Shown here: in pieces, positions 34,765 through 43,277 of the stretch
Numbering within the stretch: the first letter of the stretch is position 1
Layout: every line of letters starts with the position of its first letter
DNA from: Odoribacter sp. UBA944
GTDB lineage: Bacteria > Bacteroidota > Bacteroidia > Bacteroidales > Marinifilaceae
Direction of reading: 5' to 3'
Assembly (NCBI GenBank): GCA_002293375.1
Contig: DBDA01000027.1
Coordinates: 4,849 to 68,848, forward strand
Length of the DNA stretch: 64,000 bases
Translations under genes and position numbers: made by a program
The notes under the pieces: model-generated
What the model was told of the DNA's origin: nothing
What the model saw: only the letters and a program-made list of their open reading frames with translations
Database searches by the model: none

Positions 34765-34806
34765 AAAATAGTACTTTTGTATTCCGGGACACAAAAGTAC
34801 TATTTT
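34765..34806. promoter_or_regulatory. Perfect 16-bp inverted repeat with a -7 box on each strand, upstream of miaB
   Basis: AAAATAGTACTTTTGT (34765-34780) and its exact reverse complement (34791-34806) flank a 10-nt loop. Each arm contains TACTTTTG, a full match to TAnnTTTG, one on each strand. The minus-strand box (34792-34799) fits a miaB promoter. The hairpin followed by TTTTTTAT on the minus strand also fits a terminator for the porin gene upstream. Confidence 0.6.
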
Positions 34807-34820
34807 CAACGCTAATTTCG

Positions 34821-36356
34821 TCAGAATCGGAGGCCGAATGTCAAGCGCGCCTGGTGTTCGTTGTATTTGTTGGCGATGTCCTGCGCCTGAATAACCTCCT
34901 CTGTTATATCCTCGCCGAGGTAATATCCGTAATATCCGTAATTGCTGTAAAAAACAGTTTTGTCTTTGCTGAACCGGTAAGTGTAGGCGGCGTCTACATA
35001 GAAACTTCCGAAATTCAGGCCGAAACCGCCGGAGAGGGTTTGCAACTTATCTCCTTTGGGAATATCGTACGTGAAACTGAACCCTTTCTCCTTATATGGC
35101 GAGAGCTGCAACGAATAGCCGCCCCGGAGGCTGAAAGCGCTGCTGACCCGGTATTCGGCACCGAATCGTACGTTGTGCCCGTTGGTGTAGGTGGCTTTAA
35201 TCTCGTCGTTTTCGTACTGATAATCGTCGTTGAAACTGTTGTCCGTAAACCGGGCGGAGGGGTAGTCGACAAACTCATAATCCATACTGATGATCGCTTT
35301 CCGGCCCAACACGCCTGCCACGCTGAAAATGGCTCTCCACGGAGTACGCATCTTAAAATCGTATTCTGACAAAGGGCTTTCCGAACTGTATTGTGTTCGG
35401 TCCCTTCCGAGGGTTGCGTCCGTTCTGTTAAACCAGGCATCTATGCCCGACCGGTATTCAAAACTCATGTTATACCAGGTCGGGGTATGAATACTGACCC
35501 CGAGGCGCAACTGGGGGATCGGGCGGTAAATAGCCCCGAACTTCAAGTTTATGCCGTCCCCTTCGATCCGCTGGTATTCGTAGTAATTGAACATGTCGAA
35601 ACCGGAAGGAGCGTTCGCTTCACCGATCTCGGAGTAAGATGAGTACAATTTGTGGTACGTACTTTGAAGGCCGACCGTTACTCCGAGGTACAACTGATCT
35701 TTGTAATTGGTTCCGATCGTCATCGCATATTCCCCCAGATACCCCTCTTCCCGGATGCGTTTTTGCTGGTTGATCAACTCGGCTGCCGGCCCTTCCCAGA
35801 AAATGGGATTGTAGTAATCGTCGACAGACTGATAGATCAGTTTGGCGTCGTAAACCGGTCCGGTAGAGAACGGATCTAACCTTTCTGACTTAAGATTCCC
35901 AGCTTGGTACGCCCAGATGGAGGTCAGCGAATAGTCCGAACTTTCGTTGCCGATAAATTGGTTCAGATTGTGTTTATACGGAGAGAAATTGGTGTAATTA
36001 AAACCGAAATTCACCCCTTTCCACTCAGAACCGGGTGTGTAGAGGGAGTAGACCAGCCCCACATTTCCGATGTAATACTGGGAGGCGGATCCGGACGTGC
36101 CGCTCGATTTGATGTGGCTGAAATCCAACAGGGAGGTGAAATTCACTTCCGATTTCCGAAACACCCCGATCCCGGCCGGATTGGTATTCAAGGTAGAGAG
36201 ATCCCCGCCGAGCGCTCCGAAAGCTCCGCCCATGGCGGCCGAACGGGCTGTTCCTTCAGCAGAGTAGCGGGAGTACCGGAGTATATCCTGGTAATTCTGG
36301 GCCTGCAATACACTTCCGATCAGCAGGAGAGCCGGTAGTACGAGTAGCTTCTTCAT
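34821..36356 (-). CDS. OmpP1/FadL-family outer-membrane transport protein
   Basis: A 511-residue protein with a signal peptide (MKKLLVLPALLLIGSVLQAQ) and the conserved family start AARSAAMGGAFGALGGDLSTLNTNPAGIG. The remainder is Tyr/Gly/Asn-rich amphipathic strands ending HQARLTFGLRF, an outer-membrane C-terminal signature. Relatives take up long-chain fatty acids, aromatics or other hydrophobic compounds; some Bacteroidota copies are annotated as hemin receptors. It is downstream of the repetitive lipoprotein gene (33 nt gap) on the same strand. Confidence 0.9.
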   Translation of the reverse strand: MKKLLVLPALLLIGSVLQAQNYQDILRYSRYSAEGTARSAAMGGAFGALGGDLSTLNTNPAGIGVFRKSEVNFTSLLDFSHIKSSGTSGSASQYYIGNVGLVYSLYTPGSEWKGVNFGFNYTNFSPYKHNLNQFIGNESSDYSLTSIWAYQAGNLKSERLDPFSTGPVYDAKLIYQSVDDYYNPIFWEGPAAELINQQKRIREEGYLGEYAMTIGTNYKDQLYLGVTVGLQSTYHKLYSSYSEIGEANAPSGFDMFNYYEYQRIEGDGINLKFGAIYRPIPQLRLGVSIHTPTWYNMSFEYRSGIDAWFNRTDATLGRDRTQYSSESPLSEYDFKMRTPWRAIFSVAGVLGRKAIISMDYEFVDYPSARFTDNSFNDDYQYENDEIKATYTNGHNVRFGAEYRVSSAFSLRGGYSLQLSPYKEKGFSFTYDIPKGDKLQTLSGGFGLNFGSFYVDAAYTYRFSKDKTVFYSNYGYYGYYLGEDITEEVIQAQDIANKYNEHQARLTFGLRF

Positions 36357-36389
36357 GGTCGTTATTGTTTTTCTATTGTACGTCTGTTC

Positions 36390-37979
36390 TTACCTTCTGG
36401 TTGGCCTGCTGGCTCCGGAACTCCCTGAACGGGAACTGCTTCCGCTGCTTCTGCTACTGCCACTGCTGCTCCCGGATCTGGCAGGAGAGTAGCTGCTTCC
36501 GGAACTGTTGGACCGGGAAGGGGTGTAGCTGCTTCCGGAGTTATTGGAGCGGGGAGGAGTATAGCTGTTTCCGGAGCGGCCGGAGTTGTTGAAGGAGGGT
36601 CTTGCCGTTGTTCCCGAAGGTCTTGTTGCGGCTGGACGGGACATGTACGATGTTCCGGACGGCTTATTCGCCGGCCGGGCCGTGGTTCCGCTTCCGCTCC
36701 TTCCACCCGGCAGTGTGTTGGGTGAAGGCCTCGTAGTGGTTCCGGGACGGGTGACCGTACCGGGCCGGGTGGTGGTTTGAGCCGGACGTGTCATCGTTCC
36801 CGCCGGACGTGTTGTACTTTGATTCGGTCTGGTGACCGTACCGGGGCGGGTCGTAGCATCCGGTCTGCCGGTCGTTGCCGGTCTGGTGGTTACTCCTGAA
36901 GGCCTCGTAGTGGTTCCGGGGCGGGTAACAGTGCTTGGGCGCGTCGTTGCTCCCGGCCGTGCGGTCTGGATGCTACCCGGTCTTGTAGAAGTTCCGGGGC
37001 GGGTAACGGTACCCGGTCGTGTCGTTGTACCCGGCCTCGTAACAGTTCCGGGGCGTGTATTCGGCCGGCTCGGCCGGTATGCCGTTCCAGGCCGTAAACC
37101 AGTTCCGGGGCGATTGTAAGAGTAGATCGGCCTTGCCGGCGGGCGGTGCCAGCCGTAATCCGGATAGTAATAGCCCGGGTAGTAATGGCCGGGACGCCAA
37201 TGATCGTAGTACCAATGGTCGTGATACCAGTGATTATAGTACCCGTGGGAATAATAGGGCCATCCCCATCCTCCATACCAGGGGTCGTAGTACCACGGAT
37301 CGTAATACCCGTGGTAATTCCAGCCAAAACCAATACTCAATCCAGGCCATCCGAAACGAGCGTTGAAAGCCCATGAGTCGTACCGGTAGTCATTCCAGGC
37401 CACTGTCCATACATACCGCGGATAATTGCCCAGGATGAATTGCGTGTAGAACTCCACATTGGAAGAGGAGGGGAACCACCAGAACCGTCCGTCTACGGTG
37501 TAAACATTCCAGTCGGAATCCAAAGAGAGATCCAAAGCGATTTCCTGTCCGTTCGCAATGTATCCGAATCCTTCCGGATACTGGGCGATGATACGGGCTG
37601 CTTCCCGCATGTCCTGTACACTGCCTTTGAACCCTCCGATCCAATACCCCCTGTTTTCGTACACGACGGCGTTGATCTCATCGGCGCTTTCCAATTCCGA
37701 AAGCGCCCGGGGCGTCAGTTCATCCATGCCTACCTGCTCTACATCCCCCGTAGCGCTGTTGATCACATAACTTCCGGCATCGTTGGAATAGATCGATTGT
37801 TCAACGTTCCGGTTCGCCTGGACGGCGGGTTGCGTTGCTGTTCCGGCTTCCTGAAGGAGAAGCGGTTGCCTGCCGGGAACGTAATATATATCGTCTTCCA
37901 TCGTGTGGCTCATCATTTGCCCCGGGGCGCAAGCAGCAAACCAGGGGACAAGTGCTAAAAAGAGATATAAAGTTTTCAT
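36390..37979 (-). CDS. Low-complexity surface lipoprotein with TRPG repeats
   Basis: A 529-residue protein from the ATG at 37979, which opens a lipoprotein signal (LVPWFAACAPG). A start 21 nt upstream only lengthens the tail before it. In order: a moderately conserved globular part (about 30-215); a Tyr/Trp/His/Gly-rich segment (about 216-290) with repeated YYDPW and HWYYDHW units; a Thr-Arg-Pro-Gly repeat tract (about 290-425); and a Ser/Gly/Arg-rich tail ending RPTRR. I do not recognise a named domain. The aromatic and basic repeats suggest surface binding to polysaccharide or anionic polymers, but that is inference. It probably shares a transcript with the porin gene. Confidence 0.8.
   Translation of the reverse strand: MKTLYLFLALVPWFAACAPGQMMSHTMEDDIYYVPGRQPLLLQEAGTATQPAVQANRNVEQSIYSNDAGSYVINSATGDVEQVGMDELTPRALSELESADEINAVVYENRGYWIGGFKGSVQDMREAARIIAQYPEGFGYIANGQEIALDLSLDSDWNVYTVDGRFWWFPSSSNVEFYTQFILGNYPRYVWTVAWNDYRYDSWAFNARFGWPGLSIGFGWNYHGYYDPWYYDPWYGGWGWPYYSHGYYNHWYHDHWYYDHWRPGHYYPGYYYPDYGWHRPPARPIYSYNRPGTGLRPGTAYRPSRPNTRPGTVTRPGTTTRPGTVTRPGTSTRPGSIQTARPGATTRPSTVTRPGTTTRPSGVTTRPATTGRPDATTRPGTVTRPNQSTTRPAGTMTRPAQTTTRPGTVTRPGTTTRPSPNTLPGGRSGSGTTARPANKPSGTSYMSRPAATRPSGTTARPSFNNSGRSGNSYTPPRSNNSGSSYTPSRSNSSGSSYSPARSGSSSGSSRSSGSSSRSGSSGASRPTRR
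36711..37112. repeat. In-frame TRPG(T/S) coding repeat
   Basis: Degenerate 12-24 nt units encoding TRPGTVTRPGTTTRPG-like peptides fill this part of the lipoprotein gene. The near-identical blocks make copy-number change by slippage possible. Confidence 0.8.
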
Positions 37980-38137
37980 GACCTCTGTTTTAAGTTTCAA
38001 TTATATTTTATCAAAAACCGTACCAAACATTCAAACTCCTCCGTTTTTAATATTATAGCAAGATACTGTGCAATCTATCTCCGGTTGCTAACCACATAAA
38101 ATTAAAACATTTGAACCACATAGTCGTGGTTTTTCAT

Positions 38138-38145
38138 TAAATTTG
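38138..38145 (+). promoter_or_regulatory. -7 box for proS
   Basis: TAAATTTG matches TAnnTTTG 26 nt before the proS ATG. A TTTG lies at 38110-38113, somewhat farther than the usual spacing. Confidence 0.5.
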
Positions 38146-38171
38146 CCGCTGTTTTACCAAAAAATAAGAAG

Positions 38172-39647
38172 ATGGCCAAATTTTTAACATCCAGGAGCGA
38201 GGATTATTCACAGTGGTACAATGAGTTGGTGCTAAAAGCGGGTCTGGCGGAACCGTCGGCCGTGAGGGGATGTATGGTCATCCGGCCATACGGATATGCT
38301 ATCTGGGAAAAGATGCAGCAGCAGTTGGACCGGATGTTCAAAGAGACCGGTCACGTAAATGCCTATTTTCCGTTGTTGATCCCGAAATCCTTTTTTTCCA
38401 AGGAGGCGGACCATGTGGAAGGATTTGCGAAAGAGTGCGCAGTGGTGACCCATTACCGGCTGATGAATGATCCGGACGGGAAAGGGGTGGTCGTCGATCC
38501 GGCGGCCAAATTGGAAGAGGAGTATGTTATCCGGCCAACTTCCGAAACCATCATCTGGAATACCTACAAAAACTGGATACAGTCGTACCGGGATTTGCCC
38601 ATCCTGTGCAATCAGTGGGCCAATGTCATGCGTTGGGAGATGCGGACCCGGATGTTTCTGCGTACGGCGGAATTTCTCTGGCAGGAGGGGCATACGGCGC
38701 ATGCGACTCGGGAAGAGGCACTGGAAGAGGCGGACAGAATGATAAAGATATATGCCGAATTTGCAGAGAAATGGCTGGGCATACCGGTGGTCATGGGGAC
38801 AAAAAGCGCCAGTGAGCGTTTTGCCGGAGCGTTGGAAACTTATGCTATCGAGGCGTTGATGCAGGACGGAAAGGCTTTGCAGGCGGGAACTTCCCACTTT
38901 CTCGGGCAGAATTTTGCCCGGGCGTTTGATGTGATGTTCGCAGCACAGAATGGCGAACGGGAATATGTATGGGCGACTTCGTGGGGGGTATCAACCCGTT
39001 TGATGGGAGCATTGATCATGGCTCATTCGGACGATAACGGTTTGGTATTACCTCCGAAATTGGCACCGATCCAGGTGGTTATTGTGCCAATCTACAAAAG
39101 CGATGAGGCGTTGGCCGGGATCACGGCAAAGGTAGACGGGATCGTGAAAAAGTTGCAAGCCAAAGGCATCAGTGTAAAATACGACGACCGGGATACCCAA
39201 AAGCCTGGTTGGAAATTTGCTGATTACGAATTGAAAGGGGTACCCGTGCGTTTGGCGATTGGGGAGCGGGACTTGGCGAATGGCACTGTGGAGGTTGCGC
39301 GTCGGGACACACTGACCAAAGAGACGCTTCCGCTGGAAGGGATCGAAGAGTACATCCCTGCTTTGTTGGAAAACATACAGGATACCATCTATAAAAAAGC
39401 GTTGGATTTCCGGAACAGCATGATCACCAAAGTGGACTCTTACGAAGAGTTTAAACAGTTGTTGGAAACTAAAGGCGGATTCTTCCTGTGCCATTGGGAC
39501 GGTACGCCGGAAACAGAAGAACGGATCAAGGCGGAAACCAAGGCGACCATCCGTTGCATCCCCTTGGACAGCCCGGAAGAGGAGGGGAGATGTATGGTGA
39601 CGGGGAAGCCTTCCAGCCGGCGGGTGTTGATCGGGAAAGCATATTAG
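38172..39647 (+). CDS. proS: Prolyl-tRNA synthetase (archaeal/eukaryotic-type)
   Basis: A 491-residue class II synthetase that charges tRNA-Pro. It has the motif 2 region RTAEFLWQEGHTAH, preceded by RWEMRTRMFL, the RPTSETIIW segment, a class IIa anticodon-binding domain (about 290-390), and the C-terminal zinc-domain-like extension of the ProS type 3 branch. The bacterial-type editing insertion is absent, as expected for this shorter form. It is followed 12 nt later by mutY. Start ATG at 38172. Confidence 0.95.
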   Translation: MAKFLTSRSEDYSQWYNELVLKAGLAEPSAVRGCMVIRPYGYAIWEKMQQQLDRMFKETGHVNAYFPLLIPKSFFSKEADHVEGFAKECAVVTHYRLMNDPDGKGVVVDPAAKLEEEYVIRPTSETIIWNTYKNWIQSYRDLPILCNQWANVMRWEMRTRMFLRTAEFLWQEGHTAHATREEALEEADRMIKIYAEFAEKWLGIPVVMGTKSASERFAGALETYAIEALMQDGKALQAGTSHFLGQNFARAFDVMFAAQNGEREYVWATSWGVSTRLMGALIMAHSDDNGLVLPPKLAPIQVVIVPIYKSDEALAGITAKVDGIVKKLQAKGISVKYDDRDTQKPGWKFADYELKGVPVRLAIGERDLANGTVEVARRDTLTKETLPLEGIEEYIPALLENIQDTIYKKALDFRNSMITKVDSYEEFKQLLETKGGFFLCHWDGTPETEERIKAETKATIRCIPLDSPEEEGRCMVTGKPSSRRVLIGKAY

Positions 39648-39659
39648 CCCCTTCTTGCC

Positions 39660-40718
39660 ATGGTCGATAACTCCGGATTTGGTAAAAAATTGCTGGCGTG
39701 GTACCGGGAGAACGGCCGGGAGCTTCCCTGGCGCGGTAGCCGGGACCCTTATATCGTTTGGGTTTCCGAGATTATTTTACAACAAACCCGTGTGGCGCAG
39801 GGGTGGGACTATTTCCTCCGTTTCACGGAACGCTTTCCCGATGTGGCTGTGCTGGCCGGTGCGGCGGAGGACGAGGTGCTGCGTTACTGGCAAGGGTTGG
39901 GCTATTACAGCCGGGCCCGGAACATGCACCGGGCGGCTCAAGAGATCATAGAGAAATTCGGAGGCGTATTTCCAACAAATTACCGGGATGTTTTATCTCT
40001 GAAGGGGATCGGCGAATATACGGCCGCTGCGATCTGCTCTTTTTGCTTCGATCTTCCCTGTGCAGTGGTGGACGGAAATGTATATCGGGTGTTGTCGCGG
40101 GTTTTCGGCGTGGACACGCCCATTGATTCAACAGAAGGGAAGCGTTTTTTCCGGGAGTTGGCCGGCGAATTATTAGACAGGGAACACCCCGGGGACTACA
40201 ACCAGGCCATCATGGATTTCGGGGCGTTGCAGTGTATGCCGGGATTGCCGGAGTGCACATCCTGCCCGTTGCAGGAGCAGTGTGTTGCCCGGGCGGAGGG
40301 CCGGGTTCGGCAGTTGCCTGTCAAACAGGGAAAAACGACGGTCTTTACCCGCTATTTTCACTACCTGCACATCCACTGTAACGGGGAAATCCTTTTGCAC
40401 CGGCGCGGAGCGAAAGATATTTGGCAAAACCTGTACGAATTCCCGCTGCTGGAAACCCCGGAAGAGACAGAACCGGAGACCCTCTTGGCCGGCGAAGCTT
40501 TCGGTCGTCTGTTTGCAGGAGCTTCCGGGTTAAAAATCGGCCGGATCTCCCTGCCGATGAAGCACCAACTTTCACACCGTTTGCTGCGTGTCCGGTTTTA
40601 CGAGATCGAAACGGAAACCCTTCCGTCCGGCCTGAACGGCTTTCTGCGTGTTCCGGAAGCCCAAACCGGACATTACGCCCTTCCCCGCATCATCACTCTC
40701 TACTTGGAAAACCGGTGA
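39660..40718 (+). CDS. mutY: A/G-specific adenine DNA glycosylase
   Basis: A 352-residue base-excision enzyme that removes adenine mispaired with 8-oxoguanine or guanine. Catalytic Glu37 is in WVSEIILQQT, the helix-hairpin-helix is LKGIGEYTAAA with Asp138 downstream in VVDGNVYRVLSR, and the 4Fe-4S cluster ligands are Cys192, Cys199, Cys202 and Cys208. A C-terminal NUDIX-like domain with HQLSHRLLRVRFY completes it. It is 12 nt after proS and probably co-transcribed. A weak terminator follows. Confidence 0.95.
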   Translation: MVDNSGFGKKLLAWYRENGRELPWRGSRDPYIVWVSEIILQQTRVAQGWDYFLRFTERFPDVAVLAGAAEDEVLRYWQGLGYYSRARNMHRAAQEIIEKFGGVFPTNYRDVLSLKGIGEYTAAAICSFCFDLPCAVVDGNVYRVLSRVFGVDTPIDSTEGKRFFRELAGELLDREHPGDYNQAIMDFGALQCMPGLPECTSCPLQEQCVARAEGRVRQLPVKQGKTTVFTRYFHYLHIHCNGEILLHRRGAKDIWQNLYEFPLLETPEETEPETLLAGEAFGRLFAGASGLKIGRISLPMKHQLSHRLLRVRFYEIETETLPSGLNGFLRVPEAQTGHYALPRIITLYLENR

Positions 40719-40723
40719 ACCTG

Positions 40724-40748
40724 TCAGGGCAATACCTGATTTTTTTTC
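40724..40748 (+). terminator. Intrinsic terminator after mutY
   Basis: TCAGG (40724-40728) and CCTGA (40735-40739) form a short stem over a 6-nt loop, followed by a run of eight T. Confidence 0.55.
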
Positions 40749-40811
40749 TCTTTTTCCGCCGTCGCTTCGGCCTATTGTTTCCAAAAGCGGTCTCCACGGC
40801 GGTTTACTAAG

Positions 40812-40898
40812 CTCCGGCTTTCGCTGGAATCCGCGACCTTCTCAGTCGCTTTGCGACTTCGTCGAGCAGAGCGAATTCCGGTCGCTCAGCCGGAACAA
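40812..40898. repeat. Imperfect long inverted repeat with inner hairpin
   Basis: TCCGGCTTTCGCTGGAAT near the left end is imperfectly complementary to ATTCCGGTCGCTCAGCCGGA at the right end. Between them AGTCGC-TTT-GCGACT forms a perfect small hairpin. It could be a structured RNA, a cruciform or an old element end. Confidence 0.5.
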
Positions 40899-40950
40899 GT
40901 AAACAATTCGTCGTTCCCGACCACGCTTTCGGAAATAACAGACCGAAGCT

Positions 40951-40970
40951 TAGAGTCTGTTTAAATTTTT
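40951..40970. repeat. Dispersed motif, copy d (reverse)
   Basis: TAGAGTCTGTTTAAATTTTT, the reverse complement of the TTTAAACAGACTCT element. Confidence 0.6.
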
Positions 40971-40984
40971 CACCGAAGTTATTT

Positions 40985-41000
40985 GAGAGCTGTTGAAATT
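40985..41000. repeat. Dispersed motif, diverged copy h (reverse)
   Basis: GAGAGCTGTTGAAATT, a diverged copy 15 nt downstream of copy d and about 45 nt before the -7 box at 41045. Confidence 0.4.
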
Positions 41001-41044
41001 CCTAACTTAGCCTGCATAAGAAGTTAAGATTCCCAATGGAAAGG

Positions 41045-41052
41045 CTATCTTT
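41045..41052 (+). promoter_or_regulatory. -7 box for the DUF4369-like gene
   Basis: TATCTTTG, a full TAnnTTTG match. It lies inside the upstream extension of the reading frame and so favours the ATG at 41072. Confidence 0.6.
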
Positions 41053-41071
41053 GCATAAAACAACAGACTGT

Positions 41072-41737
41072 ATGGGAAGAATCGCATTGTTTTGTTTCAT
41101 AATAGTGTCGCTGATGGCCTGCCGGAAGCAGATGACGATACAGGGAGAGGCCGGTACGGCCGGTTCCGTGGTACTGCTGGCGGAATTTCCGGGGAATCCG
41201 GAAAAGGTTCGGTTGGATAGTTGCCGGATAGAGAACGGAAGCTGGACACTTCGGGGACCCGGATTGGTTTTGCCGGCCAGGGTGTGGATTCAAATGGAAC
41301 AAGAGACCTTTTCCTTTATTGCCGACGCATACGAGGGAATAATAATAACGGGAAATTTCCCGGACAGTCTGGCAGTCGAAGGATCCCGGTTGGAGCGGGA
41401 ATTCGAAATGGTCGAGCAGGTGCTTGCCGAGCGTTACACACAGCCCACAAAGGAGATTTTGGAAGAGATGAAGTTGCTTCGGAGCAAGCCTATGCAGACA
41501 AAGAGTGATGAAAAACTCCTAAAGGCATTGGAACGAAATCTGGAACGTTACCGGGAGTACGAAGCCCACTATTTGGAGAAATTGGTGCGGGCAAATCCCT
41601 GGAACGAATTAAGCCTGTTTATCCTGAAAGAACGGGTAGAAGATCCCCGGACCCGGCAAGAACTTTGGAAAACCGTACACATCAAAAACAAAAAGAGCAA
41701 TATCTTTCAATTGCTCCTTTCTTCTCTGTCGCAATAG
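41072..41737 (+). CDS. Small lipoprotein with DUF4369-like domain
   Basis: A 221-residue protein from the ATG at 41072. The frame opens 36 nt earlier, but that part contains the promoter. The lipobox is IVSLMAC. The following beta-rich segment (GTAGSVVLLAEFPGNPEKVRL...FSFIADAYEGIIITG) resembles the DUF4369 domain found ahead of thioredoxin modules in Bacteroidota disulfide proteins; here no thioredoxin follows, only a charged helical tail. The function is unknown. It converges on hutH with a 26-nt gap. Confidence 0.75.
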   Translation: MGRIALFCFIIVSLMACRKQMTIQGEAGTAGSVVLLAEFPGNPEKVRLDSCRIENGSWTLRGPGLVLPARVWIQMEQETFSFIADAYEGIIITGNFPDSLAVEGSRLEREFEMVEQVLAERYTQPTKEILEEMKLLRSKPMQTKSDEKLLKALERNLERYREYEAHYLEKLVRANPWNELSLFILKERVEDPRTRQELWKTVHIKNKKSNIFQLLLSSLSQ

Positions 41738-41763
41738 GGCAAAGCGACTGTTTATATGGATAT

Positions 41764-43254
41764 TCACTCAAAATCCCCGGCCCGGAGGAATTCCGTTGCC
41801 GCATCCATGTCTACATACATCACCCGGTCGGCCCCGTTAAAGGGAACGACGCTCCGGAACTCCTGCAGGAAATTTTCCAGATAGGGGGAGGTCTTCACCG
41901 GCCGCTGCATGTCGATGGCCTGGGCGGCGTTCAGCAATTCAATGGCTAAAATCCGTTCCACATTTTCCGCTACTTTGACGCTCTTGGTCGCCGCGTTCCC
42001 GCCCATGCTGACGTGATCCTCCTGTTCGTTGGAAGAGGGAATGGAATCGACAGAGCAGGGGGTGCAGAGTTGTTTGTTCTGGCTGACAATGGCCGCTGCC
42101 GCATATTGGGGGATCATAAACCCGGAATTCAGTCCGGGGTTGGAGACCAAAAACTCGGGCAGGTGCGCCCGATCGCCGGAGATTAACCGATAGGTGCGCC
42201 GTTCCGAAATACTTCCCAGCTCGGCTACGGCTATAGAGAGAAAGTCCAACGCCAACGCCAGCGGCTCGCCGTGGAAGTTTCCGCCGGAGATGATCAGGTC
42301 GTCTTCGGGGAATATGGTGGGGTTGTCCGTAACGGAGTTGATCTCCCGCTCAACAACCGATGCGACATATTCGACCGTGTCCTTGCAAGCGCCGTGTACC
42401 TGTGGGATACACCGGAACGAATAGGGATCCTGCACCCGTGTCTTTTCCCGTTGCTGAAACTCCGAGCCTTCCAACAAGGTGCGGATGTTCCGGGCCGTTT
42501 CGATCTGTCCCGGATGGGGGCGAGCCGCATGGATTTGCGGCAGAAAAGGATCGATGCGGCCGTCATACGCTTCTAAGGAGATCGCCCCGATGATGTCGGC
42601 GTATTTGGCGATCTTAAACGCTTTCAGCAGGGCGTATACAGCGTGGGCGCTCATGAATTGCGTCCCGTTCAGCAGGGCCAGCCCCTCTTTGGCGCCCAAT
42701 GCAACCGGTTCCCAGTGCAACAGCGCGTTTACCTCTTTGGCCGGCCGGATCTCTCCTCGGTAATAGACCTCCCCCTCGTCAATGAGCGGGAGGAAGAGGT
42801 TGGCCAACGGGGCGAGGTCGCCGGAAGCGCCCAGCGAACCCAATTCCCGCACCACAGGAAGGACATCGTTGTTAAAGAGATCGATGATGCGTTCCACCGT
42901 GGCCAATTGGACGCCGGATTTCCCCAAAGAGAGCGCATGCGCTTTCAACAGCAACATTAGCCGGATCACGGTTTTGTCCACCGGCGCCCCGATGCTGCAC
43001 GCATGCGACATGACCAAATTGGCTTGCAAACGGCTAAGATCCTCCGGGGAGATGCTGATCTTGCATAGGGAACCAAATCCGGTGGTAATGCCGTATAGCG
43101 GTTTGTCCGATTCGGCGATCTTGCGGTCTAAATAGGCTTTGGAGCGGAGAATAAGCTGCCTGCTCTCTTCGGACAGCGCTAATTTATAGCCCTTTTGCAG
43201 GATGTTGTCGACGGTTTCAAACGTTAAGGCTGCCGGTGAAATGGAATGAATCAT
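41764..43254 (-). CDS. hutH: Histidine ammonia-lyase
   Basis: A 496-residue lyase of the MIO-cofactor family that converts histidine to urocanate and ammonia. The cofactor-forming tripeptide Ala143-Ser144-Gly145 is in GSLGASGDLAPLANL, and the active-site Tyr is in YGITTGFGSL. The C-terminal NEQEDHVSMGGNAA segment, with the catalytic Glu, is intact. No other hut genes are nearby; hisS lies 23 nt upstream on the same strand, an association seen by position only. Tyrosine and phenylalanine lyases share the fold, but the His-type residues make HutH the best call. Confidence 0.93.
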   Translation of the reverse strand: MIHSISPAALTFETVDNILQKGYKLALSEESRQLILRSKAYLDRKIAESDKPLYGITTGFGSLCKISISPEDLSRLQANLVMSHACSIGAPVDKTVIRLMLLLKAHALSLGKSGVQLATVERIIDLFNNDVLPVVRELGSLGASGDLAPLANLFLPLIDEGEVYYRGEIRPAKEVNALLHWEPVALGAKEGLALLNGTQFMSAHAVYALLKAFKIAKYADIIGAISLEAYDGRIDPFLPQIHAARPHPGQIETARNIRTLLEGSEFQQREKTRVQDPYSFRCIPQVHGACKDTVEYVASVVEREINSVTDNPTIFPEDDLIISGGNFHGEPLALALDFLSIAVAELGSISERRTYRLISGDRAHLPEFLVSNPGLNSGFMIPQYAAAAIVSQNKQLCTPCSVDSIPSSNEQEDHVSMGGNAATKSVKVAENVERILAIELLNAAQAIDMQRPVKTSPYLENFLQEFRSVVPFNGADRVMYVDMDAATEFLRAGDFE

Positions 43255-43277
43255 GGTATATTGAAATAATTAAGGAT

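Larger units (their letters stand above)
40749..41044. other. Intergenic stretch between mutY and the DUF4369-like gene
   Basis: No gene is seen. It contains a foldable block at 40812-40898 and two copies of the dispersed motif (40951-40970 and 40985-41000) just upstream of the next promoter. Confidence 0.6.

Noticed and set aside
33437..34771. A long plus-strand frame of 444 codons opposite miaB.
   Set aside because: The minus strand encodes a complete MiaB with all cluster cysteines; the opposite frame has no domain or signal and is a composition artefact.
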